Shown piece after piece: positions 36,401 to 44,516 of a DNA stretch of 64,000 nucleotides. Source of the stretch: Paenibacillus lactis (lineage in GTDB: Bacteria > Bacillota > Bacilli > Paenibacillales > Paenibacillaceae); contig NZ_JAGGKI010000021.1 of assembly GCF_017873605.1 (NCBI RefSeq), positions 1 to 64,000 on the forward strand. Direction: 5' to 3'. The notes under the pieces were generated by a model, which saw only the letters and a program-made list of their open reading frames with translations, was not told the origin of the DNA and did no database searches. A program made the translations under genes and the position numbers. Numbering within the stretch: the first letter of the stretch is position 1; each line of letters begins with the position of its first letter.

Positions 36401-37033
36401 CTCGGCATCGGTACCGAAGCCAAGAGCCCGCAGCAGAACCGTTACCGGGATTTTGCGGGTACGGTCGATCCGGACATAAATGATGTCCTTCGCATCCATC
36501 TCCAGTTCCAGCCATGCTCCGCGATTCGGGATCACTGTTGCTGTGTAAGTCGATTTACCGTTTTTATCCACTTTTGTGCTGAAATAGACGCTGGGAGAGC
36601 GAACCAACTGGCTGACAATAACCCGTTCGGCACCATTGATAATGAACGTTCCGGTTTCCGTCATTAACGGGAAGTCACCCATGAACACTTCCTGCTCCTT
36701 GACCTCGCCGGTCTCCTTGTTAATGAGCCGGACTTTTACGCGGAGCGGCGCCGCATAAGTAACGTCGCGTTCTTTCGCGTCATCGACGGTGTATTTCGGT
36801 TCTCCAAGGCTGTAGTCAATGAACTCAAGCACCAAATTCCCCGTGAAATCCTGAATCGGCGAGATGTCCTGGAACATTTCGCGGAGTCCTTCCTCCAAAA
36901 ACCATTCATAAGATTTTTGTTGGATTTCAATCAGGTTCGGAACTTCGAGTACCTCGTTGATACGAGAATAACTGCGCCGAGTGCGTCGACCATATTGAAC
37001 AAGATGTCCTGCCAACTTAAACTCACCCCTCAT
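33470..37033 (-). CDS. rpoB: DNA-directed RNA polymerase subunit beta
   Basis: The 1187-residue beta subunit forms half of the polymerase cleft and binds rifampicin. The rifampicin cluster [17 protein letters not shown] and [13 protein letters not shown] is wild type at the usual resistance positions. Other landmarks are [13 protein letters not shown] and [25 protein letters not shown]. It ends in an acidic tail. The start at 37033 adds a short N-terminal MRGEFKLA before the HLVQYGR found in Bacillus. It is preceded by a leader of about 280 nt and followed by rpoC. Confidence 0.99.
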   Translation of the reverse strand: [1187 protein letters not shown]

Positions 37034-37054
37034 GTCTACTCACTTAAAAATTCA

Positions 37055-37083
37055 TTGCGAACCTCTGTTTGTAACACTATAAT
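37055..37083 (+). promoter_or_regulatory. Possible antisense promoter in the rpoB leader
   Basis: On the plus strand TTGCGA (37055-37060) and a perfect TATAAT (37078-37083) are 17 bp apart. It would read away from rpoB, antisense to the rpoB leader and rsmC. No plus-strand gene follows. Confidence 0.4.
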
Positions 37084-37499
37084 GGAACATACAGAGCACA
37101 CACCCATAAATAGAGAAAAGCCCTTATCGAATACCTTTCGAAAAAAGAGCAGCTTATCCATGGTTATGATAATCATCTCATATCTTGTAGATTTGCCTAA
37201 AACGTACATATTATACGTCAAGACGACATACTTTATGCATCTTTCCGCACAATAATGCTTGACATTTCAGCAAACTAAAGACAAAGAGACCATCCTAATA
37301 CTGACATTTTATAATAATACCATATCAGAATACCCAAGTCAACAGCCCATGCTGTATTTTATTTTGCATTTCAAGAGTCTTCGGTATGAAAATCCGTTAA
37401 GCCTCTCAGAGGACTCTATCTTCTCCAGAAGTTTCACCTTGCTGACAAGTCCCGTGGAATCAAAGGCCTTCATCCTCGGTGGATCTCGTCATCCTTCGT
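37084..37499 (-). other. rpoB leader and upstream gap
   Basis: The 466-bp gap between rsmC and rpoB holds the rpoB promoter (37314-37342), a perfect TATAAT at 37210-37215 with a poor -35 that may be a second start, and a leader of about 280 nt. A foldable patch with GAGT/ACTC, CGG/CCG and CCTCT/AGAGG pairs lies near 37377-37418. There is no gene and no clear terminator after rsmC, so read-through from rplJL may also reach rpoB. Confidence 0.5.
37314..37342 (-). promoter_or_regulatory. rpoB-rpoC promoter
   Basis: TTGACT (37337-37342) and TATTAT (37314-37319) with a 17-bp spacer on the minus strand, about 280 bp before rpoB. Confidence 0.75.
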
Positions 37500-38102
37500 T
37501 CAGGCTTTGGTTGCTTTGAATATCCGATATCCCTTATCCTTCGTCACTTCCTCCACCTGCCCAAACAACGCTTCCAGCTTGGCCTTCGCGGACGGTGCCC
37601 CCTGCTTCTTCTGAATCACAACCCACAGCTGGCCGCCCTGACGCAAATGATTCCATGCTTCCGCAAAAATCGTATGCACCGTTTCCTTCCCGGCACGGAT
37701 CGGCGGGTTCGTCAACACCACGTCGAACGCTTGATCCTTGACTGCCGTAAACAAATCGCTCTCCAGAATCGTCACATTGGCAATGCCGTTATGCCTCGCA
37801 TTTTCCCGGGCAAGCTCCACGGCACGGCTGTTAATGTCGATCATGGTTACATGTCCTTGCGGGGCCAGTCTGGCCGCCGTCAGTCCAATCGGGCCGTACC
37901 CGCAGCCCACATCCAGCACGGAAGCATCCGGCGCGAATTCCATCGCGTCGATCAGCACCCGGCTGCCATAATCAATGCCGCTCTTGGAGAACACCCCGGC
38001 ATCGCTGATGAAGCTCAGCGAGTGTCCCCGGAGCTCGGCCTTCAGCTCTTTACGGTCATGTGCGGTTTCCGGCTGATTCGAGTAATAATGTTGATTCGGC
38101 AT
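37500..38102 (-). CDS. RsmC-like class I SAM-dependent methyltransferase
   Basis: A 200-residue methyltransferase corresponding to B. subtilis YbxB, always found between rplL and rpoB. The SAM site is VLDVGCGYGPIG and the N-methylating NPP motif is LTNPPIRAG, which fits guanine N2 methylation of rRNA like the C-terminal half of E. coli RsmC. The exact rRNA target is inferred, not shown. It follows rplL by 203 nt. Confidence 0.9.
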   Translation of the reverse strand: MPNQHYYSNQPETAHDRKELKAELRGHSLSFISDAGVFSKSGIDYGSRVLIDAMEFAPDASVLDVGCGYGPIGLTAARLAPQGHVTMIDINSRAVELARENARHNGIANVTILESDLFTAVKDQAFDVVLTNPPIRAGKETVHTIFAEAWNHLRQGGQLWVVIQKKQGAPSAKAKLEALFGQVEEVTKDKGYRIFKATKA

Positions 38103-38241
38103 TCTTGCCCTCCTGTAAATCGTAGCACCGTCGTTCCATTATGATCCATAAGATCATGACTGGCCTAGGCGCACTGTCCCTTCATTAACCAGTATGTCCT
38201 ATCTTTTTTAGAAACAGTATAAAAGATTTCCCGCCACAATA

Positions 38242-38275
38242 ACAAACCCCTTGAACCAAAATTCAAGGGGTTTGT
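38242..38275 (-). terminator. Hairpin after rplL (partial terminator)
   Basis: A perfect 14-bp stem (38242-38255 with 38262-38275) with a 6-nt loop lies 30 nt after the rplL stop. The following minus-strand TATTG is only weakly T-rich, so it may slow or partly stop transcription or protect the abundant rplJL message. Confidence 0.7.
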
Positions 38276-38305
38276 CTCATGCTGACGATTCGGTTATGGA
38301 AGCAA

Positions 38306-38668
38306 TTACTTCACTTCTACGGAAGCGCCTGCTTCTTCCAACTTAGCTTTAACAGCTTCAGCTTCGTCTTTGGATACTTTTTCTTTCAATGGTTTTGGAG
38401 CGTTGTCAACCAGTTCTTTTGCTTCTTTCAAGCCAAGACCAGTGATTTCGCGAACCACTTTGATTACGTTGATCTTGGAAGCGCCAGCGCTTGCCAGGAT
38501 TACGTCGAATTCGGATTGCTCAGCAGCTTCAGCTGCACCAGCGCCACCTACAACAGCTACTGGAGCTGCAGCAGTTACACCGAATTCTTCTTCGATTGCT
38601 TTTACAAGATCGTTCAGTTCCAGAACAGACATACCTTTAATTGCTTCCAAGATTTGCTCTTTGCTCAT
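38306..38668 (-). CDS. rplL: 50S ribosomal protein L7/L12
   Basis: L7/L12 (120 residues) forms the flexible stalk that recruits translation GTPases, present in several copies per ribosome. The N-terminal dimer region, an alanine/glycine-rich hinge (AAAPVAVVGGAGAAEAA) and the C-terminal domain GLGLKEAKELVDNAPKPLKEKV are clear. It follows rplJ by 68 nt. Confidence 0.99.
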   Translation of the reverse strand: MSKEQILEAIKGMSVLELNDLVKAIEEEFGVTAAAPVAVVGGAGAAEAAEQSEFDVILASAGASKINVIKVVREITGLGLKEAKELVDNAPKPLKEKVSKDEAEAVKAKLEEAGASVEVK

Positions 38669-38736
38669 TTAAGTTGAACCTCCATTTATAATTAAGATTT
38701 AATAGTTGTTGTTACACCGCTCGGGCAAGCCCAAGC

Positions 38737-39240
38737 TTATGCGCTTTGCTCTTCCTTCTCAGCAACGGCTTTAACTGCAAGCGCGAAGTTGCGCACTGGA
38801 GCCTGAAGCACGCTGAGGAGCATGGAGAGGAGACCTTCGCGGGATGGAAGTTCTGCCAGAGCCTTGATTTCGCTCTCTCCAACCACACGGCCTTCTACTA
38901 CTGCGCCTTTCAATTTCAACGCTTCGTTCTTCTTCGCAAAATCATTCAGGATTTTTGCTGGAGCGACAGCGTCATTGGTACCAAACGCTACAGCTGTAGG
39001 TCCAGTCAATACTTCGTCAAGCTCGGACAGCTCAGCAGCTGCAGTCGCACGGCGAAGCAACGAGTTCTTCAATACTTGGAACTCAACGCCAGCCTCACGA
39101 AGCTGCTTACGCAGTTCGGTAACTTGCGATACGTTCAAACCACGGTAGTCCGCAACAACAGTCGTCACGCTCTCGCGCAATTTAGCTGCAATCACCTCAA
39201 CCGCTTCTTGTTTCGCTTGAATCACTTTTGCGTTTGCCAA
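38737..39240 (-). CDS. rplJ: 50S ribosomal protein L10
   Basis: L10 (167 residues) anchors the L7/L12 stalk to 23S rRNA. The rRNA-binding N-terminal part includes TTVVADYRGLNVSQVTELRKQLRE; the C-terminal helix binds L12 dimers. The L10-L12 complex represses its own mRNA through the leader just upstream. Confidence 0.99.
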   Translation of the reverse strand: MANAKVIQAKQEAVEVIAAKLRESVTTVVADYRGLNVSQVTELRKQLREAGVEFQVLKNSLLRRATAAAELSELDEVLTGPTAVAFGTNDAVAPAKILNDFAKKNEALKLKGAVVEGRVVGESEIKALAELPSREGLLSMLLSVLQAPVRNFALAVKAVAEKEEQSA

Positions 39241-39485
39241 TGTTTACACCTCCTGGTTGTATTAGTAGCGCTAGGAGCAAATCACTTGCCCCCCGCTCTT
39301 CCTACGGGCACTAAAAAAGCCTCCGTAGAATCACGAAGGCCTGATGAATCATCATTTGACCGGAATGTCCGGACAAGCTGCTGACGTTCTATCATAACAC
39401 CTCGGTAGGAAATTAAGCCTGCTTAGGGCACCTACTGTCTACGGTAAGCATATTCAACTTTAGGGGTCAGTCTCTAAGACTCACA
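39241..39485 (-). ncRNA. L10 leader RNA with attenuator (candidate)
   Basis: About 245 nt lie between the likely transcription start and rplJ. A textbook terminator, GCCTCCGT/ACGAAGGC (39319-39326 and 39333-39340) with six T on the minus strand (39313-39318), sits in the middle. Firmicutes rplJL is known to be controlled by L10 through such a leader (Rfam L10_leader), and the position fits. Confidence 0.8.
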
Positions 39486-39493
39486 ACTGTTAC

Positions 39494-39523
39494 ATAATAT
39501 CAAATGTCCATGACCAAAGTCAA
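39494..39523 (-). promoter_or_regulatory. rplJ-rplL promoter
   Basis: TTGACT (39518-39523) and TATTAT (39494-39499) with an 18-bp spacer on the minus strand, just after the rplA stop. Confidence 0.8.
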
Positions 39524-39533
39524 TGGAAAAATA

Positions 39534-40226
39534 TTATCTGTAAACAGCTGTGCTCACGCGAGCGCTAGGTCCCATGGTCGAGGAAACAGCGATGCCTTTC
39601 AGGTATACACCTTTAGCGGCAGCCGGCTTCGCACGATTCAATGCATCGATGAGAGCTTTGAGGTTCTCATTCAGTTGTTCTGCACTGAAGGACACTTTAC
39701 CGATCGGAGCGTGAATTTGACCTGCTTTGTCCAGACGGTACTCGATTTTACCAGCTTTGATTTCTTGAACAGCCTTGGCAACCTCGAATGTAACCGTACC
39801 GGCTTTAGGGTTAGGCATCAGGCCTTTACCACCGAGCAGACGGCCAAGTTTACCGACTTCGCTCATCATATCAGGTGTAGCTACGCAGACATCGAAATCG
39901 AACCAGCCTTGTTGGATTTTGTTGATCATGTCCTGATCGCCAACAAAATCTGCACCAGCCGCTTCCGCTTCCTTCGCTTTTTCACCTTTTGCAAATACCA
40001 GAACGCGTTGTGTCTTACCTGTACCGTGTGGCAGTACAACAACACCGCGAACAGCCTGGTCTTGTTTACGAGGGTCTACACCCAAACGCACAGCCACTTC
40101 GACAGTTTCGTCGAATTTAGCCGTTGCAGCCTTCTTCACAAGCTCTACAGCTTCCAAAGGCTCATAAGTTGCTTCGCTGTCGATCAGCTTCGCAGCTTCA
40201 ACGTATTTCTTACCGTGTTTAGCCAT
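39534..40226 (-). CDS. rplA: 50S ribosomal protein L1
   Basis: L1 (230 residues) forms the mobile stalk at the E site. The start MAKHGKKYVEAAKLID at 40226 has AAGGAGG upstream and is the family start; the frame open to 40286 is not used. GKGLMPNPKAGTVT, the signature, is intact. It follows rplK by 87 nt. Confidence 0.99.
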   Translation of the reverse strand: MAKHGKKYVEAAKLIDSEATYEPLEAVELVKKAATAKFDETVEVAVRLGVDPRKQDQAVRGVVVLPHGTGKTQRVLVFAKGEKAKEAEAAGADFVGDQDMINKIQQGWFDFDVCVATPDMMSEVGKLGRLLGGKGLMPNPKAGTVTFEVAKAVQEIKAGKIEYRLDKAGQIHAPIGKVSFSAEQLNENLKALIDALNRAKPAAAKGVYLKGIAVSSTMGPSARVSTAVYR

Positions 40227-40313
40227 GAATGTTTTTTCCTCCTTTGTGGTGTTAGCGGAATTTCCTCCCACATGATCCGGATGCACGCATCCGGTTTAAC
40301 GTTCGAGAAACGA

Positions 40314-40739
40314 TTAGTCCTCGATTGTGATACCCATACTGCGGGCAGTACCTTCTACCATCTTCATTGCAGCTTCAACAGATGCAGCGTTCAGGTCAGG
40401 CATTTTCGTTTCAGCGATTTGACGCACAGCGTCGCGCTTAACGGTAGCGACTTTCTTCTTGTTAGGCTCGCCGGATCCTTTTTCAATCTTAGCAGCCACG
40501 CGAAGCAGAACAGCAGCCGGTGGAGTTTTCGTGATGAACGTAAAGGAACGATCCTCGAATACCGAAATTTCAACCGGGATGATCAGACCAGCTTGATCAG
40601 CGGTACGCGCGTTGAATTCTTTACAGAATGCCATGATGTTGACACCCGCTTGACCCAATGCAGGACCTACTGGAGGAGCTGGATTCGCTTTACCTGCAGG
40701 AATTTGCAGTTTAACAACTTTGATAACCTTTTTAGCCAT
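40314..40739 (-). CDS. rplK: 50S ribosomal protein L11
   Basis: L11 (141 residues) forms the base of the GTPase centre and senses uncharged tRNA with RelA. The proline-rich KVVKLQIPAGKANPAPPVGPALGQAG region, target of thiopeptide antibiotics, is wild type. The ATG at 40739 is used; a GTG 9 nt upstream overlaps the ribosome binding site. Confidence 0.99.
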   Translation of the reverse strand: MAKKVIKVVKLQIPAGKANPAPPVGPALGQAGVNIMAFCKEFNARTADQAGLIIPVEISVFEDRSFTFITKTPPAAVLLRVAAKIEKGSGEPNKKKVATVKRDAVRQIAETKMPDLNAASVEAAMKMVEGTARSMGITIED

Positions 40740-40816
40740 GGTTGACACCTCCTTGCATCAATAGTGGTAGCGGACGCAGTTAAACGTCCTCCCACAAGAA
40801 ACCCGAAGAACGAAAT

Positions 40817-41350
40817 CTATATCTTCTCCACTTGAGTGTAATCCAGCTCAAGCGGGGTTTCCCGTCCAAACATGTTGACGTGAACCTTCAACTTGCTCTT
40901 ATCAGCCAAAATCTCTTCCACGGAGCCCACAAAATTCGCAAAAGGACCAACCTTGATCCGAACGGATTCTTTGATATCGAATTCGATCTTCGGTTTCGGT
41001 TCCTCCATGCCCATATGCTTCAGAATCTGTTCCACTTCTTCCGGAAGCAAAGGCGTCGGTTTAGAACCGGATCCCGTCGAACCGACAAACCCGGTCACTC
41101 CTGGTGTGTTGCGTACAACATACCAAGAATCATCAGTTTGAATCATTTCGACCAAGACATATCCCGGGTAAACTTTCCGCATGACCGTTTTCTTCTTGCC
41201 ATCCTTGTTTACCACTTCTTCTTCCATCGGAACAAGAACGCGGAATATTTTGTCCTCCATGCCCATGGACTCGACACGTTTTTCCAAATTGGCTTTGACT
41301 TTATTCTCATACCCGGAATAGGTATGAACTACATACCATCTTTTTTCCAT
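40817..41350 (-). CDS. nusG: Transcription termination/antitermination factor NusG
   Basis: NusG (177 residues) binds RNA polymerase through its N-terminal NGN domain (RWYVVHTYSGYENKVKANLEKR) and has a C-terminal KOW domain (VRIKVGPFANFVGSVEEILADKSKLKV) that contacts S10 or Rho. In B. subtilis NusG favours pausing. It follows secE by 21 nt. Confidence 0.99.
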   Translation of the reverse strand: MEKRWYVVHTYSGYENKVKANLEKRVESMGMEDKIFRVLVPMEEEVVNKDGKKKTVMRKVYPGYVLVEMIQTDDSWYVVRNTPGVTGFVGSTGSGSKPTPLLPEEVEQILKHMGMEEPKPKIEFDIKESVRIKVGPFANFVGSVEEILADKSKLKVHVNMFGRETPLELDYTQVEKI

Positions 41351-41371
41351 ATCAAGCCACCTGGGACCCTT

Positions 41372-41563
41372 CTAAATAATCGCTTCGATCACAGCGGAAA
41401 TGCCGATGTCTATAACCCAAAAATAAATCGTGACAAACACAATGGTGCCTAGAACGATTAGAGTATAGTTCGTCAGTTCTTTACGATTGGGCCAGCGAAC
41501 CTTTTTAAGTTCCGCCCAGCTTTCAGAGAAAAAGGAAAACAGAGACTTGAAACCACGTTTCAC
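41372..41563 (-). CDS. secE: Protein translocase subunit SecE
   Basis: SecE (63 residues) clamps the SecY channel. It has the short Gram-positive form: an amphipathic cytoplasmic helix (SWAELKKVRWPNRKEL) and one membrane helix (YTLIVLGTIVFVTIYFWVIDIGISAV). It lies 24 nt after rpmG. Confidence 0.97.
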   Translation of the reverse strand: MKRGFKSLFSFFSESWAELKKVRWPNRKELTNYTLIVLGTIVFVTIYFWVIDIGISAVIEAII

Positions 41564-41587
41564 GCCGACTACACCTCCAAATGAAAA

Positions 41588-41737
41588 CTATCTGGTTTCG
41601 CGATGAGGAGTTTGCTCGTTACAGAACTTGCAAAATTTCTTCATCTCCATGCGGTCGGGGTGATTTCGCTTGTTTTTGGTGGTTGTGTAGTTTCTTTGTT
41701 TGCAGCTTGTACAAGCCAAAGTGATAATTACCCGCAT
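41588..41737 (-). CDS. rpmG: 50S ribosomal protein L33
   Basis: A 49-residue gene reading MRVIITLACTSCKQRNYTTT at its start. C9/C12 and C36/C39 form the zinc ribbon of the zinc-bound L33 form. GGAGGTG lies upstream of the ATG at 41737. It leads the rpmG-secE-nusG group, as in B. subtilis downstream of sigH. Confidence 0.96.
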   Translation of the reverse strand: MRVIITLACTSCKQRNYTTTKNKRNHPDRMEMKKFCKFCNEQTPHRETR

Positions 41738-42243
41738 GATGTGCACCTCCCGAAGACGTCCTTCTTCACCAGAAGAACCGATATTGATCCTAGTAGAAAC
41801 AACCTTGCTTCCTAGGGGGAAGCCTGATTATTTCTGCGAGATGAATAAAACCGCTGTTCCAAGCACTTGTAACAACGATCCATTCATAAAACACGCGAAT
41901 TTAGGCCTACCTAAAACACTTTATCATATGGATAGAGCCATTTCAAGCCTTTTTCTCTCTGATCGCGGGCTGCAATAAATGCCATTAGCAAGTAAACCGA
42001 GGCACCGGTTGTAAAGTTCTTGCAGGCATCCTGCCTTGAACAGCAAAGCTGCGCCGAAGCGTGTTCTCAACATAACAGCCGTTTACGTCTATACCAGTAT
42101 GTTCAATCTTCCAGCTGATAAAACACCGGATGGGGCACTTTTTAAGGGATGCATGCCGCCCGGACGGACATATAGCATATCAACGACAAAACCATCCTTC
42201 AGGCTTGGAAGCCGACAGACCGCACCCTATGGTCCAGATAATG
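41738..42243. other. Long gap between rpmG and the sigH terminator
   Basis: About 500 bp without a gene. It contains one usable minus-strand promoter (41918-41946). I see no repeat, no leader motif I recognise and no coding frame with a ribosome binding site in 42000-42240. Confidence 0.5.
41918..41946 (-). promoter_or_regulatory. rpmG-secE-nusG promoter (candidate)
   Basis: TTGAAA (41941-41946) and TAAAGT (41918-41923) with a 17-bp spacer on the minus strand, 180 bp before rpmG. The -10 is weak. Confidence 0.45.
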
Positions 42244-42269
42244 AAAAAAAGGCTCTGATTGGAGCCTTC
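42244..42269 (-). terminator. Terminator of sigH
   Basis: A 7-bp stem (42249-42255 with 42262-42268) with a 6-nt loop is followed by seven T on the minus strand, 22 nt after the sigH stop. Confidence 0.88.
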
Positions 42270-42290
42270 CCTTAACCGCCTGCCAAGCCT

Positions 42291-42935
42291 TTAGTTATCC
42301 CTGACCTCCAGATACCGTTCAAGCTTGCGCTTGACACGCTGGAGAGCATTATCAATCGATTTCACATGACGCCTTAAATCTACCGCGATTTCCTGGTAGG
42401 AACGCCCGTCCAGATAGAGCATCAGAACCTTACGCTCCAGATCGCTCAAAATCTCGGACATCTTATCCTCCAGACCGACGAACTCCTCTTGATTAATGAT
42501 CAGTTCTTCCGGATCGCTTACCGCCGTGCCGCAAATAACGTCCAGCAGCGTACGGTCGGAATCCTCATCATAAATAGGCTTGTCCAATGAGACATACGAA
42601 TTGAGCGGAATATGCTTCTGTCTCGTGGCCGTCTTGATCGCCGTAATAATTTGCCTGGTAATGCAGAGCTCGGCAAAGGCCTTGAACGAGGACAGCTTAT
42701 CCCCTTTAAAATCACGTATTGCCTTGTACAGCCCGATCATGCCTTCCTGGACGATATCCTCCCGGTCGGCTCCTATCAAAAAATAAGAACGGGCTTTAGC
42801 ACGTACAAAATTCCGGTACTTATTGATCAAATACTCCAGCGCCCCGCTGTCACCTTCACGGACCGCCTCGACAATGTCTTCATCACTTATCACATCATAC
42901 CCTGACAACATGACTTCCTTGAGGTCCACACTCAA
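42291..42935 (-). CDS. sigH: RNA polymerase sigma-H factor
   Basis: SigH directs transcription of early sporulation and competence genes in Bacillales. The 214-residue protein has the core-binding and -10 region KARSYFLIGADREDIVQEGMIGLYKAIRDF and a C-terminal helix-turn-helix DGRSYQEIAVDLRRHVKSIDNAL. The TTG at 42935 is preferred: GGAGGG lies 6 nt before it, and a GTG two codons later is the alternative. It has its own promoter and terminator. In B. subtilis AbrB represses this gene; no AbrB site can be read by eye. Confidence 0.97.
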   Translation of the reverse strand: MSVDLKEVMLSGYDVISDEDIVEAVREGDSGALEYLINKYRNFVRAKARSYFLIGADREDIVQEGMIGLYKAIRDFKGDKLSSFKAFAELCITRQIITAIKTATRQKHIPLNSYVSLDKPIYDEDSDRTLLDVICGTAVSDPEELIINQEEFVGLEDKMSEILSDLERKVLMLYLDGRSYQEIAVDLRRHVKSIDNALQRVKRKLERYLEVRDN

Positions 42936-42993
42936 TAGAATCCCTCCGGCCCGGAACGCACGGTAGCCCGTCACTCGCTTGAAATATATGACA

Positions 42994-43022
42994 AGTATAT
43001 ATGATGTCTACTAGACCGTCAA
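42994..43022 (-). promoter_or_regulatory. sigH promoter
   Basis: TTGACG (43017-43022) and TATACT (42994-42999) with a 17-bp spacer on the minus strand. Confidence 0.78.
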
Positions 43023-43123
43023 CCACGATCTACCTAATATAGAGTGATATTAACATTAAATGTAAGATTTTCATGGTTTCTCGTAGGTTACTCATAGATT
43101 TGCAATAGCATACGCTTGCAGGA

Positions 43124-43642
43124 CTACTCCCTCCGCCAACGCTCGAACATCTGTTTTATATCGGGCGGAAGCTTGCCGTCGAGGGTATTTCGGCCTTTGG
43201 TCTGCTCCTTGGCAATCTTCTGCTTCACCTCGCGTTCGCTCTGCTCGACTTCGTTCAGCAGTTCCCTTGCGGATAAGCGGAGAGCGCCGCGGGCAAAGAT
43301 GATATGCTGTTCGATGAGATCACTGGTTGCTACATAGATTTTGCGCCGGCGATGGCTGAATTCCCCGACCAGGCGCTCGATGCATTCGTCCGCGGTTTCC
43401 TTCTCCTTCGTGAAGTATACCTGAACCTTGCCCTGCGTATAGGATTTGCCCAATCCCGGCACCCGGTACGCGTCAAAAATCGCGATGACCCGGAGTCCCG
43501 AATAAGCCTGATAATCCGCCAGCTTCGCAAGCAGCACATCCCGTGCTTCCTCCATGCTGCTGCTTGCAAGCTTGGCAAGAAACGGCCAGCCGCCGATCAT
43601 GTTATAGCCATCGACCAGCAGCACATCCCGCCAATCGGCCAT
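43124..43642 (-). CDS. rae1: NYN-domain ribosome-associated endoribonuclease (Rae1/YacP)
   Basis: The 172-residue protein has the PIN-like NYN fold (LLVDGYNMIGGWP, AIFDAYRV, YVATSDLIEQ), with acidic active-site residues in these motifs. B. subtilis Rae1 cuts mRNA in the ribosomal A site in a translation-dependent way. It starts 5 nt after the rlmB stop, within the cysE-to-rae1 cluster. Confidence 0.93.
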   Translation of the reverse strand: MADWRDVLLVDGYNMIGGWPFLAKLASSSMEEARDVLLAKLADYQAYSGLRVIAIFDAYRVPGLGKSYTQGKVQVYFTKEKETADECIERLVGEFSHRRRKIYVATSDLIEQHIIFARGALRLSARELLNEVEQSEREVKQKIAKEQTKGRNTLDGKLPPDIKQMFERWRRE

Positions 43643-43647
43643 CGCGG

Positions 43648-44397
43648 CTAACCCTGAAGGCGACGACGGCGAAGCACTTCGTACATTACGACACCAGCGG
43701 CAACCGAAGCATTCAGCGAATTGATCGTTCCGGCCATCGGAAGCTTAACCAGTACATCGCATTTTTCGCGGATCAGACGCCCCATCCCTTTATTTTCGTT
43801 TCCGATGACGATCGCTACCGGCCCCTCAAACACGTCAGTGTCGTACAGCTCCTGCACGGCATCAACCACGGTGCCTACGACCCAAACGCCCATCTCCTTC
43901 AGCTGGTCGATCGTCTGGCCGAGATTGGTTACTCTTGCGACAGGCACATACTCCACGGCGCCTGCCGACGTCTTGGATACCGTTGCCGTAATCTGCGCCG
44001 ATCTGCGCTTGGGCAAAATAACGCCGTGCGCGCCGGTGCAGTCCGCCGTTCTAAGGATCGATCCCAGATTATGCGGATCCTCGATCTCGTCCAGCAGCAG
44101 CAGAAACGGCGGCTCCCCCTTATCTTCGGCTGCTTTCAGCAGATCGTCCACCTCGACGTACGCATACGGCGCGACCTGTGCCACGACCCCTTGATGCTGA
44201 ATGCCCGGAGCCATCTGATCCAGCTTGCGCTTGTCCACATGCGAGATGACGATGCCAAGCTTCTTCGCTTCCGCGATGATCGGCTGGGTTAAATGCTTCT
44301 GGGCATTTTCAGCGATCCATATTTTATTGATTGTTCGTCCCGACCTCAGCGCTTCCGTGACGGAATGCTTGCCTGCGACAATTTCCTCTTCCTGCAT
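43648..44397 (-). CDS. rlmB: 23S rRNA 2'-O-methyltransferase RlmB
   Basis: A 249-residue SPOUT methyltransferase that in E. coli methylates the ribose of G2251 in the 23S rRNA P loop. The N-terminal substrate domain starts EEEIVAGKHSVTEALRSG; the knot motifs are DPHNLGSILRTADCTGAHGVI, IVIGNENKGMGRLI and PMAGTINSLNASVAAGV. The start at 44397 has GGAGGG upstream. Orthology to the E. coli enzyme is likely but not proven. Confidence 0.94.
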   Translation of the reverse strand: MQEEEIVAGKHSVTEALRSGRTINKIWIAENAQKHLTQPIIAEAKKLGIVISHVDKRKLDQMAPGIQHQGVVAQVAPYAYVEVDDLLKAAEDKGEPPFLLLLDEIEDPHNLGSILRTADCTGAHGVILPKRRSAQITATVSKTSAGAVEYVPVARVTNLGQTIDQLKEMGVWVVGTVVDAVQELYDTDVFEGPVAIVIGNENKGMGRLIREKCDVLVKLPMAGTINSLNASVAAGVVMYEVLRRRRLQG

Positions 44398-44516
44398 GTT
44401 GTACCCTCCTGCATATAAGCCTGGACGAGCGGCATTTGCCGCCAGCCGGCTGCTCGATTCGTTTCTCATGATGCATTGATGTATTGACTGACACTAAGCC
44501 TGTCCAAGCCCGTCTC

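Noticed and set aside
33470..37033. Rifampicin-resistance change in rpoB
   Set aside because: The resistance cluster has the wild-type residues.
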